In this document: piece after piece, positions 47,641 to 55,795 of the stretch
Layout of the letters: every line of letters starts with the position of its first letter
Position numbering within the stretch: position 1 is the first letter of the stretch
From: an uncultured Christensenella sp.
GTDB lineage: Bacteria > Bacillota > Clostridia > Christensenellales > UBA3700
Reading direction: 5' to 3'
Assembly: GCA_949284695.1 (NCBI GenBank)
Contig: CASDWJ010000019.1
Coordinates: forward strand, 1-64,000
Length of the DNA stretch: 64,000 nt
Program-made: the position numbers and the translations under genes
Notes under the pieces: generated by a model
What the model saw: only the letters and a program-made list of their open reading frames with translations
Database searches by the model: none
What the model was told of the DNA's origin: nothing

Positions 47641-48168
47641 TCAGCTCTTGACCGCGCCGCCTATAGCCGCCGCACCGCCGAGTACGCCGCCTACCGCAAG
47701 CAGGTAACAGCCTATCGCAGGCATTGTGGTGGAGTTGGCGATCACCCCGATGTCAAGTCCGTATTCCTTGCCCATAAGGACTGTAAATACGATCGCGAGA
47801 ACTCCGCAAACAATGGCAACAATACCTGCCACGCCTCCGAGAGTGCCGAGCAGCTTGAGCCTGATCACGAGTTTGAGAATGAACAGCACCGCAGCTACCG
47901 CAACCGCCGCCGCAGTAATCCATGCGAACAAGTTGGTCACGACGAAATATTTGACCTCACTGTCGAGCTTTGCAGCCGCTTCGTTGCTGTCAGCCCAGTC
48001 CTGCAACGTCATCTTGCTGTCTGCGGATGCGCCGATCAGTTCCGAACCTGTCTCGGTATTCGTCCAGTCAAGGAAAAGCCCCGTAAAAGCGAGAGCCGCG
48101 CCGACTATCATAACGAGTACGAGTACGAGCGAAAGGGTGGTTATGCCCTTCTTATTTTTCTTTGCCAT
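47641..48168 (-). CDS. Small four-TM membrane protein
   Basis: A 175-residue protein with hydrophobic segments at about 10-30, 76-100, 106-132 and 146-168. An extracellular loop of about 45 residues after the first segment holds a conserved-looking FLDWTNTETGSELIG stretch. The N-terminus MAKKNKKG is positive-inside. A strong AAAGGAGG site supports it. I do not recognise a family. Confidence 0.7.
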   Translation of the reverse strand: MAKKNKKGITTLSLVLVLVMIVGAALAFTGLFLDWTNTETGSELIGASADSKMTLQDWADSNEAAAKLDSEVKYFVVTNLFAWITAAAVAVAAVLFILKLVIRLKLLGTLGGVAGIVAIVCGVLAIVFTVLMGKEYGLDIGVIANSTTMPAIGCYLLAVGGVLGGAAAIGGAVKS

Positions 48169-48313
48169 AAATACAAACCTCCTTTAAAAAAAACAGAGAC
48201 GGGCGCAATACTGCTACACCATCTCAAATCTACGCATATATTTTATCACTTTCCGCACGTCATGTCAACGGGCAAATTTTACCGATAAGTGTCTTACTTT
48301 ACAAATGTACAAA

Positions 48314-48796
48314 TTACGCTTTTGCGCGTTTTATCCGTCTTTTGCCCGTAATGCTTTCCGCTTCGAGCACGAATACGGCAGTCCTCGGCACCACGGCGGG
48401 ATTGAAAGCGAAGTCTTCTCTGCCGTAATGCTTCATAAGTATCCTCAGCGCCTCTGTTTTCTCCTCGTCGCCGTAAACGAAAGAAATTCTGCCGACGCCT
48501 ATAACGCTCTCGTATTCGGTCGTGCAATTGCCCTGTTCTTCGTCCAGCGCCAACCTGTGCGAGCAGTCCGCCTCGAAGCAGACGCGGTTGTCTTTCTCTA
48601 TCAGATCTATTTTTCTGCCCTCGCACGCGCTGTGAAAATAAAGCCTGAGCCTGCCGTCCTGCACCCTCATACCGAAACTTAGCGGTACTACGTAAGGATA
48701 GTCCTCGCCGTTGAACGCGATCCTCACCGCGTCGCACTTTTCAAGCACCTTTACTATTTCATCAAAATCCTTTATCTCTCTGTCAGATCTTCTCAT
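48314..48796 (-). CDS. Pyridoxamine 5'-phosphate oxidase-like FMN-binding split-barrel protein
   Basis: A 160-residue protein resembling the 5-nitroimidazole-resistance/flavin-reductase (NimA-like) branch: CDAVRIAFNGEDYPYVVPLSFG (about 20-41), LYFHSACEGRKIDLI and VCFEADCSHRL. These usually bind FMN and reduce small compounds. The start at 48796 (MRRSDREIKDF) is supported by GGAGAAG; the Met at 48835 is not. Confidence 0.85.
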   Translation of the reverse strand: MRRSDREIKDFDEIVKVLEKCDAVRIAFNGEDYPYVVPLSFGMRVQDGRLRLYFHSACEGRKIDLIEKDNRVCFEADCSHRLALDEEQGNCTTEYESVIGVGRISFVYGDEEKTEALRILMKHYGREDFAFNPAVVPRTAVFVLEAESITGKRRIKRAKA

Positions 48797-48836
48797 GCTT
48801 CTCCGTTTTCCGCTCCGCAAGCTCCTTGCGGGCATA

Positions 48837-48864
48837 AAAATACGGGCGCGCAGCCCGTATTTTA
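48837..48864 (-). terminator. Intrinsic terminator of the GMP synthase gene
   Basis: AAAATACGGGC and GCCCGTATTTT form an 11-bp stem around GCGCA; the minus strand continues in Ts and ATG. It lies 11 bases past the stop. Confidence 0.85.
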
Positions 48865-48874
48865 TCTGTTTATA

Positions 48875-50152
48875 TCATTCCCACTCGATGGTACCCGTCG
48901 GCTTCGGAGTCATGTCGAAGCAGACGCGGTTGACGCCCTTGACCTCGGTGATTATCCTCTTGACGATCTTGTCGAGCACCGCCCAGTCGACGTGCTCTAT
49001 CGTTGCAGTCATGGCATCTACGGTATTTACCGCCCTGATGATAACCGGCCACTCGAAGGAGCGCGCATTGTCTCTTACGCCGACAGACTTGACGTCGGGG
49101 ATAAGCGTGAAATACTGCCAAACCTTGCCCTGCAGACCCGCATTGGCGAATTCTTCGCGAAGTATTGCGTCAGACTCTCTGACCGCTTCCAGTCTGTCTC
49201 TCGTGATCGCACCGAGGCATCTTACGCCGAGACCGGGACCGGGGAACGGCTGACGGTATACCATATCGTCGGGAAGTCCGAGCGCCTTGCCGCACGCGCG
49301 CACTTCGTCCTTGAACAGATATTTGAGAGGCTCGACCAGCTCGAACTTGAGGTCGTCGGGAAGACCGCCCACGTTGTGGTGCGACTTGACGATCTTATTG
49401 GTCTTGGTGCCGCTCTCGACTATATCGGGATATATCGTGCCCTGTGCGAGGAAGTCGATGCCGTCGAGTTTTCTCGCTTCTTCTTCAAATACTCTTATAA
49501 ATTCCGCACCGATGATCTTTCTCTTCTTTTCGGGATCTTCGACGCCTGCGAGCTTGTCGAGGAATCTGTCCACGCTGTCGGAATATATAAGCGTTGCGCC
49601 CAGTTCTTCTCTGAATACTCTGACGACCTGTTCCGGCTCTCCCTTTCTCAGAAGTCCGTGATTGACGTGTACGCAGACGAGCTGTTTGCCTATCGCTTTT
49701 ATGAGGAGCGCCGCGACGACGGAGCTGTCAACGCCGCCGGAGAGCGCGAGGAGTACCTTTTTGTCCCCTATCTGCTTTCTGAGAAGCTCGACCTGATCGT
49801 CGATGAAGTTCTGCATATTCCAGTTGGCATCTGCTTTGCAGGTATCGAAAACGAACGATTTGAGATCGCTCTCTTGGATCGCGGGGCACTTGTCGGTAGC
49901 GTGACCCAGCGCAACGACGGGAACGCTCGCTTTGTATATATCGTCCGCAACGTCTATCTTTACGCCGTCTATAATGTTGTTGGGGCCGCCGCTTAGGATA
50001 ACGCCCTTTACGTTGGGGATCTCCGCGAGCTGCTTTGCCGTAATGTCGTGCGGATATATCTCGCTGTAAACGCCGAGAGCGCGGATTTCTCTGGCAAGCG
50101 CAGAGTTGTTTTCGCTGCCCAGATCGAGTATGACTATCATGTCTTGTTTCAT
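48875..50152 (-). CDS. guaA: GMP synthase with a degenerate, shortened glutaminase domain
   Basis: GuaA makes GMP from XMP, ATP and ammonia. The 425-residue chain keeps a full ATP-pyrophosphatase domain (SGGVDSS at 138-144, then GTIYPDIVESG and HHNVGGLP) and the dimerization domain ending TGTIEWE. The N-terminal class I amidotransferase part spans only about 1-112 instead of about 200. It begins normally (VILDLGSENN, LSGGPNN at 54-59), but after VPVVALG the catalytic GxCYGMQ Cys and the HPE His/Glu pair are missing; the chain joins FVFDTC directly. Ammonia, free or from a separate glutaminase, must be the donor. The reading frame is unbroken. It has its own promoter. Confidence 0.93.
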   Translation of the reverse strand: MKQDMIVILDLGSENNSALAREIRALGVYSEIYPHDITAKQLAEIPNVKGVILSGGPNNIIDGVKIDVADDIYKASVPVVALGHATDKCPAIQESDLKSFVFDTCKADANWNMQNFIDDQVELLRKQIGDKKVLLALSGGVDSSVVAALLIKAIGKQLVCVHVNHGLLRKGEPEQVVRVFREELGATLIYSDSVDRFLDKLAGVEDPEKKRKIIGAEFIRVFEEEARKLDGIDFLAQGTIYPDIVESGTKTNKIVKSHHNVGGLPDDLKFELVEPLKYLFKDEVRACGKALGLPDDMVYRQPFPGPGLGVRCLGAITRDRLEAVRESDAILREEFANAGLQGKVWQYFTLIPDVKSVGVRDNARSFEWPVIIRAVNTVDAMTATIEHVDWAVLDKIVKRIITEVKGVNRVCFDMTPKPTGTIEWE

Positions 50153-50179
50153 ATCTGTTCTCCTTGGTTTTATGTAATA

Positions 50180-50209
50180 AATGTATCACCAAACGGACGC
50201 GCGTGTCAA
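50180..50209 (-). promoter_or_regulatory. Promoter of the GMP synthase gene
   Basis: On the minus strand TTGACA (50204-50209), 18-base spacer, TACATT (50180-50185), about 25 bases before the ATG; AAGGAG lies in between. Confidence 0.75.
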
Positions 50210-50249
50210 TCCGTTTGAATTTATTTGCTTTTCCTTTTTACGACAGTAC

Positions 50250-51872
50250 TCAAAAATCAGTACTAACCGAAGAATTCACTTTGCCGTCGCGTTCGTCGAA
50301 AGTTCCCGCGTTGGTGAACGGGCGGGTATTTACGCTCCTGGGCGCTACTCTGAAAGAAGTCGCCTGGACGTTTTCGACGTTGTAAAGATACAGACCGTAA
50401 ACGGGCATGTCGTGGTAGGCGCTCAGCTCGTGGGAAATAAAATAACTGTGCGACACGCGCGTTATTTCGGGATATCCGTCCATGTTTGCGTGCAGAACGT
50501 CATTCCCGTTGTAAATATCGAGATCTTCTCCGCACTCGCGGTATGCGATATTGATATTATCCAAAGTCACGTTTTTCACGGGATATACAGTATTCTTGTA
50601 ATCGCAACCGACGACCGCGCTTGCAATATCGACGTCTTTAGCATAAACGTTGCTGATCGTAACGCCGTCTATGCTGCCCATCGTCCCGTCGCTTCCTTTG
50701 TCCTCGTCGAGTCTGCAACCGAGCCATATCAGAATCGCGGACGGCACGTTGTTCATCACTATATCGCTGACGGTAACGTCCGATACGTTTGCGCCGTCGA
50801 CAGACTCTATCGCTATGCCGGAATATCCTCCCGCGATCTCTGCGCAGAAGAAATAACAGTCGCTGACGGTTACGTTTTTCACGTCGTATCCCGTCTCTGT
50901 ACCTATCTTGAAGTTGTTGGCAAGCGACATTATCTCGCAATCGCTGACAGTCACGTTCTCTATCTCTCCGACGTTGGATTTGAGTACTATTCCGTCATCG
51001 CCCGTCGCAATAAAGCAATGCTCTATATTTACATTGCTTGTGCCGCATATATCGAAGCCGTCGCTGTTTGCAACGTAGATATTGTTGTCGATAACCACGT
51101 CTGAAATCTCTACACCGTCGCAAAGTTCGAATTTTACCGTCCACGTTGACGGCTCGTAGAGCACGAGATTGTAAAGCGACACGTTTTGACAATCAATCGC
51201 GTATATCAGATTGCAACCGAATTCTTCGCTCTTTCTCTCTCTTATCCTTGCACGGTAAGATAGCACTTTTTCTTTCAGGTTGAAGGTCTCCTGCGGCAGA
51301 TTCTTGGTCGGGTTTTCGCTCTCTTTCGTATAATCGGTGCCGTTGCCGTCGAGTTTTCCCGGTCCGACTATGCTCCAGTCGTCGACGCCTTCTGCTCTTA
51401 TCAGCGCACCGTCGAGCAGCTGTCTTTTTTCTGCGGTCGTATATTCGTCGTAATCGGGAAGTTTAAGCGCGCTTCCCTCTGCGATACACATCGTCACCCC
51501 GCTTTTCATATACAGCGTGCCGGTATAGTAAACGCCGCCGCTGACTTCGACCGCGCCGCGCCCGTCACCGTTTGCGGAAGCCTCGTCTATCGCCGCCTGC
51601 AACAACGCGGTGTTTTCTTTTGCGCTCTTATCGGGAGACGCGCCGAAATCTTTCGCCGATACCCAATAGAGGTCGTCGGTAAAAGCGGCAACCTGAAGAT
51701 ATTCGTCGTAAGGTACGTCTGCGACGTGCGCGCCGTCGCCGTCCGTAAGCGAATACTCCTTCATCTCGGGGAAATCAATTTCCGTTGTTTTCTCTCCGCA
51801 ACCTGCAAAAGTAACCGATACCGAACACGTGAGCACCGCCGCAAGAGTCAGCGCCACGGATTTTATTTTCAT
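50250..51872 (-). CDS. GH28-like pectinase-fold lipoprotein
   Basis: A 540-residue lipoprotein; the signal peptide ends FAGC (Cys25). The mature part starts with a pectate-lyase-like entry motif (VSAKDFGASPDKSAKENTAL) and continues as a right-handed parallel beta-helix. The GH28 motifs are partly kept: NSDGFDI corresponds to NTD and GDDGIVLKS to the GDD motif. The GHG motif is not evident and RIK reads FKIGTETG. Substrate is therefore uncertain; it may act on rhamnogalacturonan or host glycan. It lies 117 bases after the GH95 gene on the same strand. Start at 51872 is chosen for GAGGAAA. Confidence 0.82.
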   Translation of the reverse strand: MKIKSVALTLAAVLTCSVSVTFAGCGEKTTEIDFPEMKEYSLTDGDGAHVADVPYDEYLQVAAFTDDLYWVSAKDFGASPDKSAKENTALLQAAIDEASANGDGRGAVEVSGGVYYTGTLYMKSGVTMCIAEGSALKLPDYDEYTTAEKRQLLDGALIRAEGVDDWSIVGPGKLDGNGTDYTKESENPTKNLPQETFNLKEKVLSYRARIRERKSEEFGCNLIYAIDCQNVSLYNLVLYEPSTWTVKFELCDGVEISDVVIDNNIYVANSDGFDICGTSNVNIEHCFIATGDDGIVLKSNVGEIENVTVSDCEIMSLANNFKIGTETGYDVKNVTVSDCYFFCAEIAGGYSGIAIESVDGANVSDVTVSDIVMNNVPSAILIWLGCRLDEDKGSDGTMGSIDGVTISNVYAKDVDIASAVVGCDYKNTVYPVKNVTLDNINIAYRECGEDLDIYNGNDVLHANMDGYPEITRVSHSYFISHELSAYHDMPVYGLYLYNVENVQATSFRVAPRSVNTRPFTNAGTFDERDGKVNSSVSTDF

Positions 51873-51989
51873 ATTTTCCTCTTTGCGGTGATCTTTGCAG
51901 ATCCGAAATCGGCATTGCAAACTTATCCTGCCCGCATTTATCAGTTTTTATAGTCAAAATACGACGACGCAAAGATACCGCCGCAAAAC

Positions 51990-54725
51990 TCAGCCTTTTA
52001 TATCGAAATCCACCGTCACGCTTTCGCCCGCCTTGAGCGTCACGCTCTTGCTTGCCGACGACAGTCCGCACGATATCTCTATCGTCTGATCGATATCGCT
52101 CCTGACGGTAACGCTCGCCTTGCCCGTCTTGAGCGACCAGCTGAGGTTGGTGACCTCTGCGCGCGTACGGCACATTATGCCCTTGATATATCCCTCGTCG
52201 AAGCCGCTTGTAGGCAGCGCGGGCAGAACTTCTATTTCTCCGACGTTGGAATATACGAGCGCTTCGTTGACCATGCCGAGGTAGCCAATCGCAAAGTCGG
52301 TACAATAGCAACTGCTTCTGTTTGTATGGTGATTTGTCATAAGAGAGTTGTAGTATATCGTCCACAGTTCTCTGCCGTTCATCAGCCCGACCATCGCCTC
52401 TGTCACGCTGTCTCTGTCCTTGAGTCTCGCGGCGATAAGCGAGCGGTGTATCAGCGCATGGCTTGCCTCGTTTTCACTCTCTCTGTTGGCGATGGCCTGT
52501 ATCGCCGCATTGCGGAGCGCTTCGTCGTCCTGCGTTTCAAACAGAGGCCATACCATATACATATGGCTGAGATGTCTGTGAGTGTTGTTTTCTTCAAACT
52601 GATTTGCCGCCCATTCCTTGATCGCACCGCTCTCGTCGTACAGATACGGCGGTATCTTTTCAAGCAGGCTTTCCCACTTGCTTACGTCAGCCGTCGGATT
52701 TACCGAACGCCATATCTCGATGAGCATTTCGAGGTTGCTCCTGCACGCCGCTATGTCTATCGCCGAGTTTGCGCAGGACGGCGACGGATAGTTGGACGGG
52801 TTGTTCTCGGGCGAATAGGACGGGATTATGCAATAAGTCTCGCCTTCTGCAAGAGCGGTCTTGCCCTCCTCGTAACGGATGTTGCCGTCCGCGTCGGTGT
52901 AATACTCGGGCACCATAAGCTGATCCCAGTAATTTGCCGACTTAAGGAGAAGCGGCAAGAGAATCTCGCTCCTCAGGTCGAGGTAACCTTTCGCCTTTAT
53001 CTCCGCGATCTTCTCGTCTGTGAGCGGCACGTTTGTCATTGAGAGCGCCGCGCGGATATCCTCGAGACTGAATTCGTCCGAGAGCGGTATCTGCACGTCG
53101 CCGTAGCATTGCAGAGTCTCGTAAAGCGGCTGAAGCATCCAGCTTGCGCCAGCATTCCAGTATCTGAACGGATAGGGGTAACAGCTCTCGGTCAGCAGCG
53201 CCATGTCGCCGTCGCTGTTGACGGGAGCCTGAATCGCGTCCTCGTAGCCGTGAGACGCGTACGCGTTGTCCATCCAGTCGTCAACCTGCCTCAGAATAAA
53301 GTTGACGTAGCCGACGTATGCGTCGCTTATGTTGCCCGTATTCATCGAAGAAGTCTGAAGGTTGACGTTGGCGTCCATGGTATACTTGCTTCCCCAGTCG
53401 CGCACCCACTCGCCCGTCCACATGCCGAACAGTCTGCTCGTACTCGTGCCCGCGCAACACAGATATGCGTATCTGCCGGAATAGTACGCTCTTTCCGCAA
53501 GAGTATTGTTGACCGTGGTGTTGTTGACCTTTCTTTTGGTCAGCTCCTCGTTGGGCACGGTTATGTCCGCGCCGAGAGAGAACTCCACCGCATTGTACTG
53601 CGGCGTGAAAATGTCGGTATGGCTCTTGAGCGCGCCCTCGTAATCGAACACTCCGTCTTTGTTGTATTTGTCTACGACCGCCTTGACTTTCTCACGGAGC
53701 GAAGTCTCGATCGCATAGCTTTCCTGCCCCGCAAAGTCGTTGTATGCGCCCATATCGTAAGTGCGGTCGGACGCGGTCACGACATAGATCTTCGTCGCGC
53801 CGCTGACCTTTATGCCGGGGATATCGTCTCCGATATACTGTTCTTCGGCTTTCCCTTCCACGGTGACGAGTTCTTTGGTGCCGCCCTCGCAGAATATATA
53901 GCTGACCGTCGCGTAGCCGCCGTCTTTGAGTTCGCTTCCTTCATAGGACGGATAATGCGCGACAAAGCCGAGATACTCAAGGCTGCCGTCCACCGTTCTT
54001 TTATAGCGGATATCTTTTTCGCTGGGATACACGTCTCCCGTCTTGCCGAAGTTCGCCATCGTCGAAAGGCTGTCGTAAGAGAACGTCACATTGAGTTTCG
54101 CGCCCGTTGACGAAGCGGTGAGCTGAGTGATCGTCACGTCGTCCGCCTTGGAAGTAAAAGTCAGCCTGTCCCACTGCCCGTCGCCGTCAGTGTACCTCGT
54201 ACCCACCTGCGCGGTGTCATAGTCGGTATATCTCATATATCCGCTCGGCTCGGTCTCCGCGGCTATCTTGTCCGTCTGTGCCATTCTGAGAATAGCGCCC
54301 GCATGATAGGAGTAGACGTCCATATAGTTCTGCGTATCGACGATGTCTTTGCCGTTGATTATGTTCTGTCTGACCGTCTCGAGTTCGTCATAAGTGACGG
54401 GGTTCTCTCTGGGGTTGGGATTGGGCAGAATGAAATGTATGTTCTGAAAAATGACCGTGTCGTTATACGGCGAGCCTGCGATTATCGCACCCTGCTTTCC
54501 GTTGCCCGTGACCATGCCTTGCCTCCAGTACTGGTTGCTGTTGGTCTTGGTCGCGCTGAGTTCGGAATAAGTCTCGGCATAAGAGGACTTCGCGTCGCTC
54601 TCGAAAAGCGCGCCGCTGTACTCTTGTTTTTCGTCTTTGTTTTTGCATGAAGCCGCAAACATCACGGCAAAAACCGTAACCGCCAGAACGGCGAGAACAG
54701 TGAAAAATCTTCTGGTTTTTATCAT
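51990..54725 (-). CDS. GH95 alpha-L-fucosidase-like lipoprotein
   Basis: GH95 enzymes release alpha-1,2-linked fucose or related sugars from host and plant glycans by inversion. The 911-residue chain starts with a signal peptide ending FAASC (Cys27). The N-terminal sandwich has WRQGMVTGNGKQGAIIAGSP (GNGxxGA motif), and the (alpha/alpha)6 barrel has WNAGASWMLQPL and HRHLSHMYMVWPLF with catalytic-region residues. The last 100 residues are a beta domain. Start at 54725 is supported by GAGGG; the Met at 54743 is not. It follows the XRE/DUF1648 gene by 46 bases. Confidence 0.88.
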   Translation of the reverse strand: MIKTRRFFTVLAVLAVTVFAVMFAASCKNKDEKQEYSGALFESDAKSSYAETYSELSATKTNSNQYWRQGMVTGNGKQGAIIAGSPYNDTVIFQNIHFILPNPNPRENPVTYDELETVRQNIINGKDIVDTQNYMDVYSYHAGAILRMAQTDKIAAETEPSGYMRYTDYDTAQVGTRYTDGDGQWDRLTFTSKADDVTITQLTASSTGAKLNVTFSYDSLSTMANFGKTGDVYPSEKDIRYKRTVDGSLEYLGFVAHYPSYEGSELKDGGYATVSYIFCEGGTKELVTVEGKAEEQYIGDDIPGIKVSGATKIYVVTASDRTYDMGAYNDFAGQESYAIETSLREKVKAVVDKYNKDGVFDYEGALKSHTDIFTPQYNAVEFSLGADITVPNEELTKRKVNNTTVNNTLAERAYYSGRYAYLCCAGTSTSRLFGMWTGEWVRDWGSKYTMDANVNLQTSSMNTGNISDAYVGYVNFILRQVDDWMDNAYASHGYEDAIQAPVNSDGDMALLTESCYPYPFRYWNAGASWMLQPLYETLQCYGDVQIPLSDEFSLEDIRAALSMTNVPLTDEKIAEIKAKGYLDLRSEILLPLLLKSANYWDQLMVPEYYTDADGNIRYEEGKTALAEGETYCIIPSYSPENNPSNYPSPSCANSAIDIAACRSNLEMLIEIWRSVNPTADVSKWESLLEKIPPYLYDESGAIKEWAANQFEENNTHRHLSHMYMVWPLFETQDDEALRNAAIQAIANRESENEASHALIHRSLIAARLKDRDSVTEAMVGLMNGRELWTIYYNSLMTNHHTNRSSCYCTDFAIGYLGMVNEALVYSNVGEIEVLPALPTSGFDEGYIKGIMCRTRAEVTNLSWSLKTGKASVTVRSDIDQTIEISCGLSSASKSVTLKAGESVTVDFDIKG

Positions 54726-54771
54726 AATACTTCCCTCACTCATTTTATTTTAACAAAGCGCGCAATGCGTG

Positions 54772-55218
54772 TCAATTACGCAAATATGCATAATGGTGTG
54801 TATTTAGTCCATAAAACGCGCAAAATAAATAGCGCCCTTTTTCGGCGGTACAGTAACCGTTGTAATGACAGGGTACGGTATCGGGAGAAAATATCCTCGC
54901 TATCACGGCGGTAAGCAACGGAAACAGCGCGGCGATAAGAAGCAAAGTGAAAGATATTTTTCCTGCCCGTGTTCGTTTAGCGCAGTTTATATCGTCAACT
55001 TTCTTCGCGCCTCTGCTTTCTACGAAGAAGTCCATGTCTACCCCGAAAAGTTCGGAAAGCCGTTTCAGATAAAAGACGTCCGGCACGCCTCTGCCGCATT
55101 CCCACTTGCTGACGTTTTTGTCGCTGACGTGGAGCATTTCCGCAAGTTCGCGCTGAGTCCAGCCCTTTTCCTTACGCTTTTCCGCGATCTTGTCTCCTAT
55201 CTCTTTCATAACGTCCAT
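54772..55218 (-). CDS. XRE-family regulator with membrane segment (DUF1648-like)
   Basis: A 148-residue protein. The N-terminal HTH has TQRELAEMLHVSDKNVSKWECGRG (about 21-44). After a basic linker there is one hydrophobic segment (about 88-108) and then FSPDTVPCHYNGYCTAEKG, resembling the DUF1648 domain of membrane-linked regulators. The start at 55218 is supported by GAGGAGG; 55245 is not. It lies directly upstream of the GH95 and GH28-like genes on the same strand, so it may control them. Its promoter has a dyad overlapping the -10. Confidence 0.78.
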   Translation of the reverse strand: MDVMKEIGDKIAEKRKEKGWTQRELAEMLHVSDKNVSKWECGRGVPDVFYLKRLSELFGVDMDFFVESRGAKKVDDINCAKRTRAGKISFTLLLIAALFPLLTAVIARIFSPDTVPCHYNGYCTAEKGRYLFCAFYGLNTHHYAYLRN

Positions 55219-55246
55219 TGTGTTTTCCTCCTCGCGGCTCCTCATC

Positions 55247-55278
55247 TCAATTCTATTGAACTACCCGACGCATGTCAA
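55247..55278 (-). promoter_or_regulatory. Promoter and operator of the XRE/DUF1648-GH95 region
   Basis: On the minus strand TTGACA (55273-55278), 17-base spacer, TAGAAT (55250-55255). A perfect TCAAT-N3-ATTGA dyad (55247-55259) covers the -10, as expected for a repressor site. Confidence 0.7.
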
Positions 55279-55287
55279 TAACAAATG

Positions 55288-55330
55288 CAAAAATGCGCTC
55301 TCTACTATCGGCAGAGTGCGTTTTTTGCAC
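55288..55330 (-). terminator. Terminator-like hairpin after the second XRE gene
   Basis: GCGCTCT and AGAGTGC pair with one G-U, with A-run and T6 run on either side, so it could work in both directions. Confidence 0.6.
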
Positions 55331-55374
55331 AAAAAAAGAGAAGCTCCTCTCCTTCCGAATCATGATAAGACGTG

Positions 55375-55608
55375 TTAATCTCCCGGGTTTTCTTCGTCAA
55401 AAAGTGACGAGTCGAAAAATTCGTTGAGAGAAATTTTAAATCCCTGACAGATGCCGTATACGGTAGCAAGCGTAACCGTTTTGCTGTTTCTCATAGTCGC
55501 CAACGTTGAATACGGAATACCGCCCTCTATGCAGAGTTTGTACATGGTAATGCACTTTTCTTTCAAAAGTTCTTCCGTTCCCGCATAAACCGCGTCTACA
55601 AGCCGCAT
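55375..55608 (-). CDS. XRE-family HTH regulator (small)
   Basis: A 77-residue Cro-like regulator. ITMYKLCIEGGIPYSTLATMRNSKTVTLATVYGICQGFKIS holds the HTH and dimer helices, and the C-terminus is acidic. The start at 55608 (MRLVDAVYAG) is supported by AGGGG; the longer frame to 55689 runs through the promoter. An 18-bp palindrome lies 60 bases upstream of the start. Confidence 0.8.
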   Translation of the reverse strand: MRLVDAVYAGTEELLKEKCITMYKLCIEGGIPYSTLATMRNSKTVTLATVYGICQGFKISLNEFFDSSLFDEENPGD

Positions 55609-55641
55609 TTTTGCCCCTACGCATATTGTTATATCGGTTTT

Positions 55642-55685
55642 ATTATAAGAAATCAGATATAAAAAATATGTTGGTATACCAACAT
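55642..55685 (-). promoter_or_regulatory. Promoter and operator-like palindrome of the small XRE gene
   Basis: A -10 TATAAT lies at 55642-55647 on the minus strand with no clear -35. The perfect palindrome ATGTTGGTATACCAACAT (55668-55685) sits at or just upstream of the -35 position. Confidence 0.65.
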
Positions 55686-55750
55686 GCAATTGACCTTATA
55701 TAACGCAATCTTTTTCAAAGCACAAAATAACGGTCAACCTTTTTACAAAA

Positions 55751-55784
55751 TAAAGACCCTCCCTACGCGGGAAGGTCTTTTGCG
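55751..55784 (-). terminator. Intrinsic terminator of ddh
   Basis: AGACCTTCCC and GGGAGGGTCT pair (one G-U) around GCGTA on the minus strand, followed by TTATTTTG. It lies 12 bases past the stop. Confidence 0.8.
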
Positions 55785-55795
55785 TTGAAAAACAA

